A stretch of 7,690 nucleotides of DNA from UBA3907 sp033810155 (GCA_033810155.1 JAPXKJ010000048.1:1-7690), one strand, 5' to 3'; numbered from the stretch's first letter, positions 1 through 6,035 are shown. Notes: generated by a model from the sequence alone, not told the origin. Translations and numbers: made by a program.

Positions 1-107
1 AGCTTTGAAATTGACGATGGACTTATTCCCGCAGCAGCTTGTAAATCTTTCTTCTTCATATCGCGGTCTATCAACAATTTCCAAAGCTTTTTATAGCTAA
101 CGGTCAT
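1..107 (-). CDS. XRE-family helix-turn-helix regulator, 3' end outside window
   Basis: The reverse strand opens with ATG at 107-105 and stays open for 35 codons to the window edge. The product begins MTVSYKKLWKLLIDRDMKKK and continues DLQAAAGISPSSISKL. This is the start of the short (about 65-75 residue) Cro/C1-type regulators: helix 1 is YKKLWKLLID, helix 2 is KKKDLQAAAG and the recognition helix begins at SPSSISKL. The start is supported by an AGAGGTG Shine-Dalgarno site a few bases upstream (about 113-120 on the plus strand). Family members bind operator DNA as dimers, and this subgroup often sits beside mobile elements or restriction systems. Here it is divergent from a transposon relic, so it may belong to that element. 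The target is unknown. The ORF track missed it because it runs off the edge. Confidence 0.8.
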   Translation of the reverse strand, partial: MTVSYKKLWKLLIDRDMKKKDLQAAAGISPSSISK

Positions 108-287
108 CTTGGTCACCTCTTTATATACATATATATATTCTTTCCACAATAGTACATTTCCTTCAAAAATAACATGAAAACTCTGCATTCATGAAGGATT
201 TGTACAATTTTAAACAATATGATAGGTCTATACCTTTCATTTTTTCCTTGTGTTTAAACGGTTTCAGCAGGAGCAAAAGCATTATAT
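108..287. other. AT-rich divergent intergenic region
   Basis: This 180-bp spacer lies between the divergent XRE gene and the TnpW-like frame. It contains an alternating AT run at about 121-139 just upstream of the regulator's ribosome site, and several AT-rich stretches that could serve as -10 elements. I found no -35/-10 pair with correct spacing that I would defend on either strand. Confidence 0.5.
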
Positions 288-398
288 ATGGAGAATCAAA
301 CGAACATCCGCACAACCAAATCTGCTATCGGAGGTACGGTCTATGTGGTTGAATCACGAGTAAGTGGTTCAACATTTAGCACTATACGTAAATCAGCA
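288..398 (+). pseudogene. TnpW-like transposon protein, degenerate or fused
   Basis: The frame begins MENQTNIRTTKSAIGGTVYV and continues VESRVSGSTFSTIRKS. The TTK-x-IGGTxYxVES core resembles the small TnpW-family proteins of Tn4451-like clostridial elements, often encoded just upstream of the large serine recombinase. Intact family members continue into a lysine-rich tail with an R-L-I type ending. Here that tail is absent, and the frame runs directly into recombinase sequence at about 411. An AGGAG motif at 269-273 is 14 nt before the ATG, which is a rather long spacing. I read this as a decayed gene fused to its former neighbour by deletion. The TnpW assignment rests on recall of a short motif and is moderate only; the recombinase assignment just downstream is firmer. 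Confidence 0.45.
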
Positions 399-407
399 TT
401 AGCATTT

Positions 408-583
408 GAGGAAGAAAGAATCACCGCTCTTTACTGCAGCTCTCACGCGATGATGAGCTTGCAGGAGACAGCAACAGTATAGTAAACCAAAAGGCCATTC
501 CAAAAACATATGCTGAGGACAACGGTTTTCGTAAGATGATACGCCCTGTGCATGGCTGGTTTTCAAAAATATCTAGAAATTAA
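408..583 (+). pseudogene. Large serine recombinase (TnpX-type) N-terminal remnant, frameshifted
   Basis: Residues ERITALYC are encoded at 414-437 in the frame of the upstream ORF. From 440 to 535 a different frame reads LSRDDELAGDSNSI followed by VNQKAIPKTYAEDNGFRK. Joined, they give the typical N-terminus of Tn4451/TnpX-type large serine recombinases, whose consensus is close to ALYCRLSRDDE...GDSNSIVNQK. The frame change needs one missing base at about 438-439, inside the codon for the catalytic Arg that precedes Leu-Ser (the Ser is the nucleophile). Beyond 535 the similarity ends: the expected VDDGYSGTNF segment is missing and the frame meets TAA at 581-583. About 40 of the usual 500 or more residues survive, so the enzyme is dead. 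It marks the left end of a former integrative element. Confidence 0.8.
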
Positions 584-788
584 TTATCCCTATCTGATCT
601 CTCCCGACGGACGCAATCGAAAAGGTATTTCATGTGCGAAGTTGCCTCCCTCCACATATGAAACAAAACTCATCGCTGTAACGTCTAACAGTTTTGTAGG
701 GTGTCGCTCCGCATGTAAAATCGATAGCAGTCAGGAATCAGTTAACAAAACTTGAATAGACCAAAAATCATGGTGGAGGTGTTTAGCA
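584..788 (+). other. Upstream region of the first SLH gene, no gene recognised
   Basis: This stretch separates the recombinase remnant from the SLH gene. A 67-codon open frame crosses it (552-755), but it has no ribosome site before its ATG and its product matches nothing I know, including recombinase C-termini. It probably holds the promoter and leader of the SLH gene. Confidence 0.5.
694..721 (+). promoter_or_regulatory. Possible sigma-A-type promoter for the SLH gene
   Basis: TTGTAG at 694-699 and TAAAAT at 716-721 are separated by 16 bp. The -10 matches the consensus at five of six positions and the -35 at three of six. It would start transcription about 60 nt upstream of the GTG at 789. 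This is a weak visual match and transcription is not demonstrated. Confidence 0.3.
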
Positions 789-2123
789 GTGAAGAGATTT
801 CGCCCTATAGCGGTATGTTTGGCGCTATGCCTATCTATGGTCCTGCCATCGGCAGCTTTAGCAGAGCCTACTAGGTTGCAATTGAGAGCAGCCTGGACCA
901 TGGAGATTACCGCACCTACGGAAGTTAAAGCGGACCAGGAGTTTACCGCAAAAGTAACCAATGTGAAAGATGATAGCCCTGTAGAGGGCGCAACAGTTTA
1001 CTTTGTCCCCAGGTACCAGCAATTCTCTGTGGACCCGGCGAAAGGTTACGAACGGCCCAAACTTGCTCCGAAAAAGCTTGGGACTACAGACAAAGAAGGC
1101 GAACTTGAAGTCAAGATTTCTGACGTTGGCGATTATTTTCTATTGGCGGAAAAAGACGACACCCGCAGCAATTTCCTGTCAATAACCGTAACGGAATCGG
1201 CAGGCCGGGTTACATTCACTACAACTAAGAAAGTGTTCAATCGGGCAGAAAAGGTTGTTTTCGTTCTCAGAAACGGCACCGATTACACTATTACCCTCTC
1301 ACGAGGGGCCCCTTTTGAGATCACAAGACCCAATGGCATGAGGGTGTTTGAGCCAGCATCGACCACTGCCATAGAAAGGCTCGCCCCTGGCGATGAAAAG
1401 ACCTGGGAATGGAGTCAGAAAGACTACGATGGCAATCAGGTCAATCCCGGGGTCTACGTCGCTACAATTGAAACTTCGGCCGGATCTTTTGTTACCAAGT
1501 TCTGCATATCCGGCCTTAGGGTAGACAAAGATAGGCCCAACCCAGAACCCAAAATGGAAGGCAAGAGCCCCTTCAAGGACGTGACGGGAAAGGAACTATG
1601 GGGTGATCCCCATATACTTCACTTGTACAGGAAAGGTGTTGTTGAGGGTAAAACCAGCGATCGCTTTGATCCTGATAACACTCTGACTCGGGCAGAGTTT
1701 TTGGCTATGCTGATGCGGGCCGCCGGTATCGAGCCAGAACCCAATGAAGGCAATGACGCTTTCTCGGACGTTTCCCCCAACCATTGGGCGTATGCGTACG
1801 TCTATAGAGCGCGAGAAATGGGCATTCTTACTCCGGAAGAATACCCCGAAGGATTCGGACCTGATATCCCCATAACAAGGCTGGAAATGTGCATCATGGC
1901 CGCGCGCGCTTTAGGGCTCGAACATGAGGCATTGAATAACGCAGGGGTAGAACTAGGTTTTGAGGACGACGATGATATTCCCCTATTATACAGGGGGTAC
2001 GTAAAAGTAATGGTAGATTGGGGCGTAATAAAAGGGTATCCGGACAATACTTTCAGACCTGACAGAACCGCTACAAGAAGAGAAGCAGCTGTGATAATCC
2101 ACCGGGTTATCACTGAAGACTGA
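789..2123 (+). CDS. Secreted SLH-domain surface protein with two beta-sandwich-like domains
   Basis: The protein has 444 residues. GTG at 789 is chosen because a GGTGGAGGTG ribosome site lies at 772-781 and the product opens with a signal peptide: KRFR charge, hydrophobic core at residues 7-19, and a likely cut after ALA at 25. Residues about 36-135 look like an Ig/Big-type beta domain with a PVEGATVYF strand and a GTTDKEGELE turn. Residues about 139-243 resemble the BsuPI inhibitor-like fold (VFVLRNGTDYTITL, ITRPNG, LAPGDEKTWEW, PGVYVATIET). Three SLH domains follow at about 261-316, 322-378 and 390-444, with motifs such as FDPDNTLTRAEFLAMLMRA and FRPDRTATRREAAVIIHR. SLH domains anchor proteins to secondary cell-wall polysaccharide, so this protein should sit on the cell surface. 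It appears monocistronic, with a terminator about 75 nt downstream. The role of the N-terminal domains is unknown. Confidence 0.9.
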   Translation: MKRFRPIAVCLALCLSMVLPSAALAEPTRLQLRAAWTMEITAPTEVKADQEFTAKVTNVKDDSPVEGATVYFVPRYQQFSVDPAKGYERPKLAPKKLGTTDKEGELEVKISDVGDYFLLAEKDDTRSNFLSITVTESAGRVTFTTTKKVFNRAEKVVFVLRNGTDYTITLSRGAPFEITRPNGMRVFEPASTTAIERLAPGDEKTWEWSQKDYDGNQVNPGVYVATIETSAGSFVTKFCISGLRVDKDRPNPEPKMEGKSPFKDVTGKELWGDPHILHLYRKGVVEGKTSDRFDPDNTLTRAEFLAMLMRAAGIEPEPNEGNDAFSDVSPNHWAYAYVYRAREMGILTPEEYPEGFGPDIPITRLEMCIMAARALGLEHEALNNAGVELGFEDDDDIPLLYRGYVKVMVDWGVIKGYPDNTFRPDRTATRREAAVIIHRVITED

Positions 2124-2198
2124 ATGAAATACCTGAAGTTGCTGCGATGTAAGTATTCGGCAACAAGCGACGGGTAAGTGTAAAAACGCATGACTAAG

Positions 2199-2247
2199 GG
2201 CGCAGTGCCAAAGAATATCACGCATAGGTACTGCGCCTGTTAGTTTT
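2199..2247 (+). terminator. Rho-independent terminator after the SLH gene
   Basis: GGCGCAGTGCC at 2199-2209 pairs with GGTACTGCGCC at 2227-2237. The 11-bp stem has one G-T pair and a 17-nt loop. It is followed by the T-rich run TGTTAGTTTTCT. It lies about 75 nt after the SLH stop codon and is correctly placed to end that transcript. Confidence 0.65.
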
Positions 2248-2331
2248 CTACTCTTTCACGTTTTATTAGAGAAACTGGCCAGCATACTTCTCGAGTTGCT
2301 CCCCTACTCCATAAGCGCTTGCTGTTACTTA

Positions 2332-2360
2332 TTGTTTTTCCGATCTCCCATTGGTACACT
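2332..2360 (+). promoter_or_regulatory. Possible promoter with extended -10
   Basis: TTGTTT at 2332-2337 and TACACT at 2355-2360 are 17 bp apart, and a TGG immediately precedes the -10, giving an extended TGn element. Each hexamer is only a partial match. If used, the transcript would carry the long hairpin in its leader before the gene at 2645. Confidence 0.25.
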
Positions 2361-2398
2361 TAATGACAATAGTTGGGATATCACAATTGGAGGGCACT

Positions 2399-2572
2399 AT
2401 GGTATTTTGCTTTCATTCTTTTGTATTTGCGTTTTTTCCCTATAGTTTTTGCCAGATCACCCAAGGGCTAACCTTGAAACCAAAAGGTAGCCAGGTGGCG
2501 AAACTCCTTAGGCTCGGCATAGTAGAGAACCTAGAGAAGCAAGGGGGACGGTACTTTCTGCTTCATGACTGA
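2399..2572 (+). CDS. Doubtful small ORF, 57 codons, hydrophobic N-terminus
   Basis: ATG at 2399 follows GGAGGG at 2389-2394 with a short 4-nt spacing. The product starts MVFCFHSFVFAFFPYSFC, which is hydrophobic, then becomes polar and basic. Its last dozen codons (to TGA at 2570-2572) are encoded by the left arm of the long inverted repeat. I recognise no family. Ending inside a dispersed repeat argues against a conserved gene, but the ribosome site makes a leader peptide or a decayed gene possible. Confidence 0.18.
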   Translation: MVFCFHSFVFAFFPYSFCQITQGLTLKPKGSQVAKLLRLGIVENLEKQGGRYFLLHD

Positions 2573-2600
2573 AGCAGAAAGTACCGTCCCCCTTGCTTCT
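2535..2600. repeat. Perfect 31-bp inverted repeat built from two head-to-head palindromic units
   Basis: Bases 2535-2565 are the exact reverse complement of 2570-2600, with a 4-nt TGAC loop. Each arm is one copy of a roughly 29-nt unit that begins GAAGCA, contains AAAGTACCGTCCCC and ends TGCTTC, so a single arm can also fold on its own. The same unit recurs once at 6008-6035. Short palindromes with a GTCCCC or GGGGAC core scattered between genes are familiar in Clostridia and often resemble REP-type elements mobilised by Y1 transposases. No transposase is present here. The stem has no T-run after it, so it is not a typical terminator. Confidence 0.85.
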
Positions 2601-2644
2601 ATCCTAAATTCATTGACAAAGATTGAGGTAAAGGGAGGTTTCTC

Positions 2645-4486
2645 ATGTCACTCGGAAAGTGGATAGCCATTTTTGTAGCGGGCATATTCATATGCAGTTT
2701 CTTTTTGGCCGCTTTTAATGCCCTGATAGATCCCTTTGGCCTTTTTGGGGACAGGATCCTTAATTGGTGGTCATTCAACATGACCCAAAACCCTCACACT
2801 GCCAAAATCGGTTGGCTTGATAAACATCATGCCGAGTATGACTCCTACATTATCGGGTGCTCCAAGACCGGTTCTTTTCCAGTGGAACTCTTGAATAGGT
2901 ATTATGACGCGAAGTTTTTCAACATGACCATGTATAGCGGAGATATGTACGACCTAGAGATGACAACCAAGTATCTCCTTGATAGATATGGAGCTAAACA
3001 TATTGTGGCAGTCACAGGGTTTTCGGAATTGGCAAGTTACAATAATGAAGCCGATAACATGAAAGGAAACCTTCACGCTAGGGTTGACGGGAGCAATCTC
3101 CTTCTTTTTTACGCTAGATACTTATTCGCCAATCCTGAATATGCGCTGGCAAAACTGTCCGCTTATCGAAATTCCACATACCTTGTAAATGCTGACAAGG
3201 TCTTTAAAGCCTCTACCGGAGCCTACGACAATTCTGTCCGCGACTCAGAACCCATAGGTGCGTTAGATGATTACCTGGCCAAATATCCTTTCTTCAAGGA
3301 GAAAATGCCCGCTCACGCGTCCCTTCCTGATGTAGATGCGTGCGTCGAATCTGTTGAGCGCATAAAAGACATGTGCCAAGAAGCAGGATCTACTTTCACG
3401 TTAATAATATCTCCCATGTTCCACCTAGAGCTCGATACCTTCCCAAAGGAAGATCTATCTGACTTTTACCGCAAGTTATCTCAAGTAACAGATTTCTGGG
3501 ATTTTTCCGGCTACCACAGCGTGGCATTTGAACCTAGGTATTTCTACGATGTCTACCACCCTAGGAACGCCGTAGGAGCTATGGCCCTTGCTAAAATGTT
3601 TGATGATGATACCTTCTATATCCCTGAAGATTTTGGCTGTTACGTAACTCTAGAAAACGTAGAAGCAAGGCTGGAAGAATACTTTAGCGTCCCTCCTAAA
3701 CCCCTAGACAACGAAAAGAAAGTGCCTATCCTTATGTACCATAACCTAACAGAAAGTAATGCGGAGGACTTCTGTGTCACATCAGAAACTTTCGAAGCCC
3801 AGATAAAGGCTTTACGAGATGCAGGCTACGAGGCCATATCCTTCTCAGATCTCATTGATTTCGTTGAACACGGGACAGACCTGCCAGAAAAACCTGTCAT
3901 CATAACTTTTGACGATGGATATAAAGATAGCGCAAGAATTGGAGCGCCTATCTTGGAAAAATACAATATGCGCGGAGCCATCAATGTTATCGGCGTATCT
4001 GTTGGAAAGACCACTTACAAAGATACAGGTAAACCAATGACCCCCCACTTTTCTTTCGAGGAGGTAGCTCCTTGGGTGGAAAAAGGAATCCTGGAAGTTC
4101 AGAGCCACAGTTTTGACATGCACAATTCCGAAGAACTAGATCGGGACGACCATAGAAAGGGGGTGTACCAAAAGCCCGGAGAAGGCGAAGAAGAGTACAT
4201 CGCAAAATTTAGGGAAGATGTAGAGGCATCTCGCCGTGCCATAGAAGACGCTCTAGGTACTCGAGTAACTGTGTACGCCTATCCATTCGGCTACTATACC
4301 CAGCTATCGGAGGTACTACTTTGGGAGATGGGAATAAAGGTCACCCTTACTGTGGAAGAAGGAATAAACGTGGTAATTAAGGGTTTGCCCCAAAGCCTTC
4401 GTGCTCTCAAGCGATGTGCAATAGGAGAACACATGTCACCTATAGAATTAATAGATTATTTGGCTGGATTGACGGGCAGTGACTAA
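2645..4486 (+). CDS. Membrane-anchored SGNH-hydrolase-like / NodB polysaccharide deacetylase fusion
   Basis: The protein has 613 residues. ATG at 2645 follows AGGGAGG at an ideal spacing. A single N-terminal membrane segment (about 5-27) should place the rest outside the cell. Residues about 66-325 form an SGNH/DltD-like domain: block I is YIIGCSKTGSFP, with Ser73 of G-C-S in the nucleophile position, and block V is YDVYHPRNA, with Asp302 and His305. Residues about 360-613 form a carbohydrate-esterase-4 (NodB) domain: PILMYH, TFDDGY (Asp423 and Asp424, catalytic base and metal ligand), SHSFDMH (His488 and His493, metal ligands) and AYPFGYY (546-550). All core CE4 metal ligands are present. 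CE4 enzymes remove N- or O-acetyl groups from peptidoglycan, wall polymers or exopolysaccharide; SGNH domains in wall operons transfer or remove O-acyl groups. The two activities are inferred to act on the same wall glycan. The gene overlaps a truncated acyl carrier protein frame. Confidence 0.87.
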   Translation: MSLGKWIAIFVAGIFICSFFLAAFNALIDPFGLFGDRILNWWSFNMTQNPHTAKIGWLDKHHAEYDSYIIGCSKTGSFPVELLNRYYDAKFFNMTMYSGDMYDLEMTTKYLLDRYGAKHIVAVTGFSELASYNNEADNMKGNLHARVDGSNLLLFYARYLFANPEYALAKLSAYRNSTYLVNADKVFKASTGAYDNSVRDSEPIGALDDYLAKYPFFKEKMPAHASLPDVDACVESVERIKDMCQEAGSTFTLIISPMFHLELDTFPKEDLSDFYRKLSQVTDFWDFSGYHSVAFEPRYFYDVYHPRNAVGAMALAKMFDDDTFYIPEDFGCYVTLENVEARLEEYFSVPPKPLDNEKKVPILMYHNLTESNAEDFCVTSETFEAQIKALRDAGYEAISFSDLIDFVEHGTDLPEKPVIITFDDGYKDSARIGAPILEKYNMRGAINVIGVSVGKTTYKDTGKPMTPHFSFEEVAPWVEKGILEVQSHSFDMHNSEELDRDDHRKGVYQKPGEGEEEYIAKFREDVEASRRAIEDALGTRVTVYAYPFGYYTQLSEVLLWEMGIKVTLTVEEGINVVIKGLPQSLRALKRCAIGEHMSPIELIDYLAGLTGSD

Positions 4487-4574
4487 AGAAAAGATTTTTG
4501 AGTTCTTTAAAGCAAAAGGCATATCCAACAACCTTGATTTCGAAACCGAGCTGTTTCAGGGCGGCTTCATATAG
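4479..4574 (+). pseudogene. Truncated acyl carrier protein (DltC-like) gene
   Basis: A GTG at 4479 overlaps the end of the SGNH-deacetylase gene by 8 nt and opens a frame reading MTKEKIFEFFKAKGISNN then LDFETELFQGGFI, stopped by TAG at 4572-4574. This looks like helix 1 and the loop of a stand-alone acyl carrier protein of the kind found with AMP ligases and MBOAT acyltransferases; there the next residues normally contain the serine that carries phosphopantetheine (consensus near GGFINSL). The frame ends just before that serine, and no frame downstream continues the family, so the remaining 40 or more residues are lost. The tight translational overlap suggests a former operon. A fortuitous short frame is possible, but codon-for-codon the match to the family is good. 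Confidence 0.6.
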
Positions 4575-4593
4575 CCCAGTTATATATATACAC

Positions 4594-5619
4594 TTACCCT
4601 CGAATAAACCGCACTGACACACTGCCTGAACCAGTTCCAGCTTTCAGAGAGCCTCTCGAATCCGCTTGTGCAAATCCTCTACTTATAGCCTTGTACCGTT
4701 TCATCCCGTAAGCTCCGCCTCTTTGATCTAGGATTGTGTCTGCATCTTCCATTCCGTCTACATCGATTCGCCCATCCCTAGTGGACAGGTCCACCTCAAA
4801 TAAATCGGTCTTAAGTCCCTGAATGCTTACTGTAATCGATCCGTCCTTTGTCTTGAGCAACCAGTTTCCTATACCTATTAAGTCCGCATTTATGCTTCCA
4901 TCCATTGTTTCGGCTGTTATATCACCTGAAACGCGATCGATAACAATGCTGCCATCACCCGTACTTACGTCTAGCATCTTCACCTTGCTTTCAAACACCT
5001 TTATGCTGCCATCTCCGGTCATAGACCTGCACTCATCTGCCGAAATCCCTTGGATGACGATGCTTCCATCACCAGTGCCTATCTCCAAAATCCCGAAATC
5101 GCTGTTTCCTACTCTTAAACTACCGTCCCTTGTATCTGCTTTGCATAAAGAACCTGATATTCCGTAGATGGCTACACTGCCGTCCCCAGAGCGAAGATCC
5201 AAGCGAGCTTTTCTAGATGTAGGCAAAGTGAGTATAAAATCGACTGTCATATTTCTACTTCTCAACGTACCCCCTGTTTTGGCCGTCGCGGCAAGTGACA
5301 AACCCTCCTGCCGGAATTCAACGCAACCCTCGAGGATCTTTTGGGCTTCTTCTTCGCTTACTGTGTTTACTTTCTTTATGACCTCTAGACGATAGTGATC
5401 TTTCTCCCAAGTCTTTACCTCAATGGCGCCATCCATTGAGTAGAGCGTGACCTCGATTTCTCCATGTTCAGGGAATTGACCGCAGAATTCGTCGGCATAC
5501 ATAAACTTTGGCCTTTGCCTCAGGCTCCAAGAGAACACATTCTCTGCCTTACTGGCTAAGTTCTCGGCAATCGCTTCTATGGTCTCTCCCATCTTTTCTA
5601 TCTTCTCTTCTTTAGACAC
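4594..5619 (-). CDS. DUF4097-type beta-repeat protein
   Basis: The frame can begin at a TTG (5634), but GTG at 5619-5617 is preferred because GGGGGG lies 7 nt upstream of it; this gives 341 residues beginning VSKEEKIEKMGET. The N-terminal 40 or so residues are charged and helical, with no signal peptide or membrane segment. From about residue 60 the sequence is beta-rich. It contains at least eight DGS-type turns about 20 residues apart (SGDGSVAI, TRDGSLRV, TGDGSIVI, TGDGSIKV, TGDGSIVI, TMDGSINA, TKDGSITV, TRDGRIDV). This pattern is typical of DUF4097 'adhesin-like' proteins, predicted to form stacked beta rungs. No enzymatic motif is visible and the function is unknown. It converges on the truncated carrier protein, with only 19 bp between the stop codons. 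Confidence 0.85.
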   Translation of the reverse strand: MSKEEKIEKMGETIEAIAENLASKAENVFSWSLRQRPKFMYADEFCGQFPEHGEIEVTLYSMDGAIEVKTWEKDHYRLEVIKKVNTVSEEEAQKILEGCVEFRQEGLSLAATAKTGGTLRSRNMTVDFILTLPTSRKARLDLRSGDGSVAIYGISGSLCKADTRDGSLRVGNSDFGILEIGTGDGSIVIQGISADECRSMTGDGSIKVFESKVKMLDVSTGDGSIVIDRVSGDITAETMDGSINADLIGIGNWLLKTKDGSITVSIQGLKTDLFEVDLSTRDGRIDVDGMEDADTILDQRGGAYGMKRYKAISRGFAQADSRGSLKAGTGSGSVSVRFIRG

Positions 5620-5731
5620 AACCCTACCCCCCAATATTAGTTACAAAGGCTTGTCCCCCAACGCCCGCCTGTTTCTAAGACAATTTGCGTCCATGAAGCA
5701 CATTGAAACTTGGTTCTTTTGCAACAGAATC

Positions 5732-5824
5732 TTAGTTCCTGATGCCTGCTATGCCTCTTTGATCTAGCTTGGCTAATGTAGTTTCTATGTACAGATTCAT
5801 CTTTTCAATGTCAACATATGACAT
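5732..5824 (-). CDS. Unassigned small ORF, 30 codons, possibly a gene fragment
   Basis: The reverse strand reads MSYVDIEKMNLYIETTLAKL then DQRGIAGIRN and a TAA at 5734-5732. The frame is open upstream of the ATG as far as a TAA near 5871, adding residues such as INIIKSCIDNYNE. The amphipathic, protein-like composition stands out from the AT-rich surroundings and suggests a gene tail or fragment. There is no good Shine-Dalgarno site before the ATG. I recognise no family. It lies on the same strand as the DUF4097 gene, about 110 nt upstream of it. Confidence 0.25.
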   Translation of the reverse strand: MSYVDIEKMNLYIETTLAKLDQRGIAGIRN

Positions 5825-5840
5825 CTCGTTGTAATTGTCA
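5812..5840 (-). promoter_or_regulatory. Possible promoter for the DUF4097 gene
   Basis: On the reverse strand a perfect TTGACA (about 5840-5835) is followed after 17 bp by TATGTT (about 5817-5812), which matches the -10 consensus at four positions. Transcription would start about 190 nt before the GTG at 5619. It overlaps the unassigned 30-codon frame, so one of the two readings may be wrong. Confidence 0.35.
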
Positions 5841-6007
5841 ATACAACTCTTAATAATATTAATGTTAGTATTAGATTAATTTACCCCGATGAGGTTTCAT
5901 CTTACATGCATGTTCCTTCAATACGGCTATAGTCCAATACGATCGCCAAAGCATATAGAGCGGCGCTAGTGCCTTTGCCGAAAATCCTTTCACGGCATGT
6001 AGCCTAT

Positions 6008-6035
6008 GAAGCAAAAAGTACCGTCCCCGGTGCTT
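6008..6035. repeat. Single copy of the GTACCGTCCCC dispersed palindrome
   Basis: This copy runs from GAAGCA to TGCTT and shares AAAGTACCGTCCCC with both arms of the inverted repeat at 2535-2600. The ends (AAGCA and TGCTT) can pair, and an inner ACCG-TCCC-CGGT hairpin is specific to this copy. It lies between two genes, about 135 nt beyond the stop codon of the SLH gene at 6169. Confidence 0.75.

Larger units (their letters stand above)
2248..2644. other. Intergenic region upstream of the SGNH-deacetylase gene
   Basis: About 400 bp separate the terminator from the next gene. I see a possible promoter (2332-2360), a doubtful 57-codon frame preceded by a good ribosome site (2399-2572), the long inverted repeat (2535-2600) and the ribosome site of the next gene (AGGGAGG, about 2632-2638). 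No other gene or RNA family is recognisable. Confidence 0.5.

Noticed and set aside
288..482. A 64-residue hypothetical protein
   Set aside because: Its second half (ERITALYC) continues in another frame as a serine recombinase, so the reading frame after about 438 is a frameshift product and not a real protein end.
552..755. 67-codon plus-strand frame
   Set aside because: No ribosome site, no recognisable family and no continuation of the recombinase in this frame.
1802..2221. Minus-strand 139-codon frame
   Set aside because: Lies opposite the third SLH domain and the terminator; serine-rich runs mirror Asp codons of the SLH gene.
2535..2600. Long hairpin as a Rho-independent terminator
   Set aside because: It is not followed by a T-run (TATCCTAAATTC follows), lies more than 400 nt after the previous stop codon, and its unit recurs elsewhere, so a dispersed repeat fits better.
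2612..2617. TTGACA as a -35 box for the SGNH-deacetylase gene
   Set aside because: A -10 at normal spacing would fall on the ribosome site and start codon, and no TATAAT-like hexamer is there.
4720..5200. Periodic sequence as a CRISPR or tandem DNA repeat
   Set aside because: The period comes from degenerate codons for DGS turns; copies differ widely at the DNA level and there are no constant repeats with unique spacers.
4823..5395. Two plus-strand open frames (4823-5167 and 5168-5395)
   Set aside because: They are antisense to the DGS-repeat part of the DUF4097 gene; their regular MLPSP motifs are the complement of the repeated DGSI codons.
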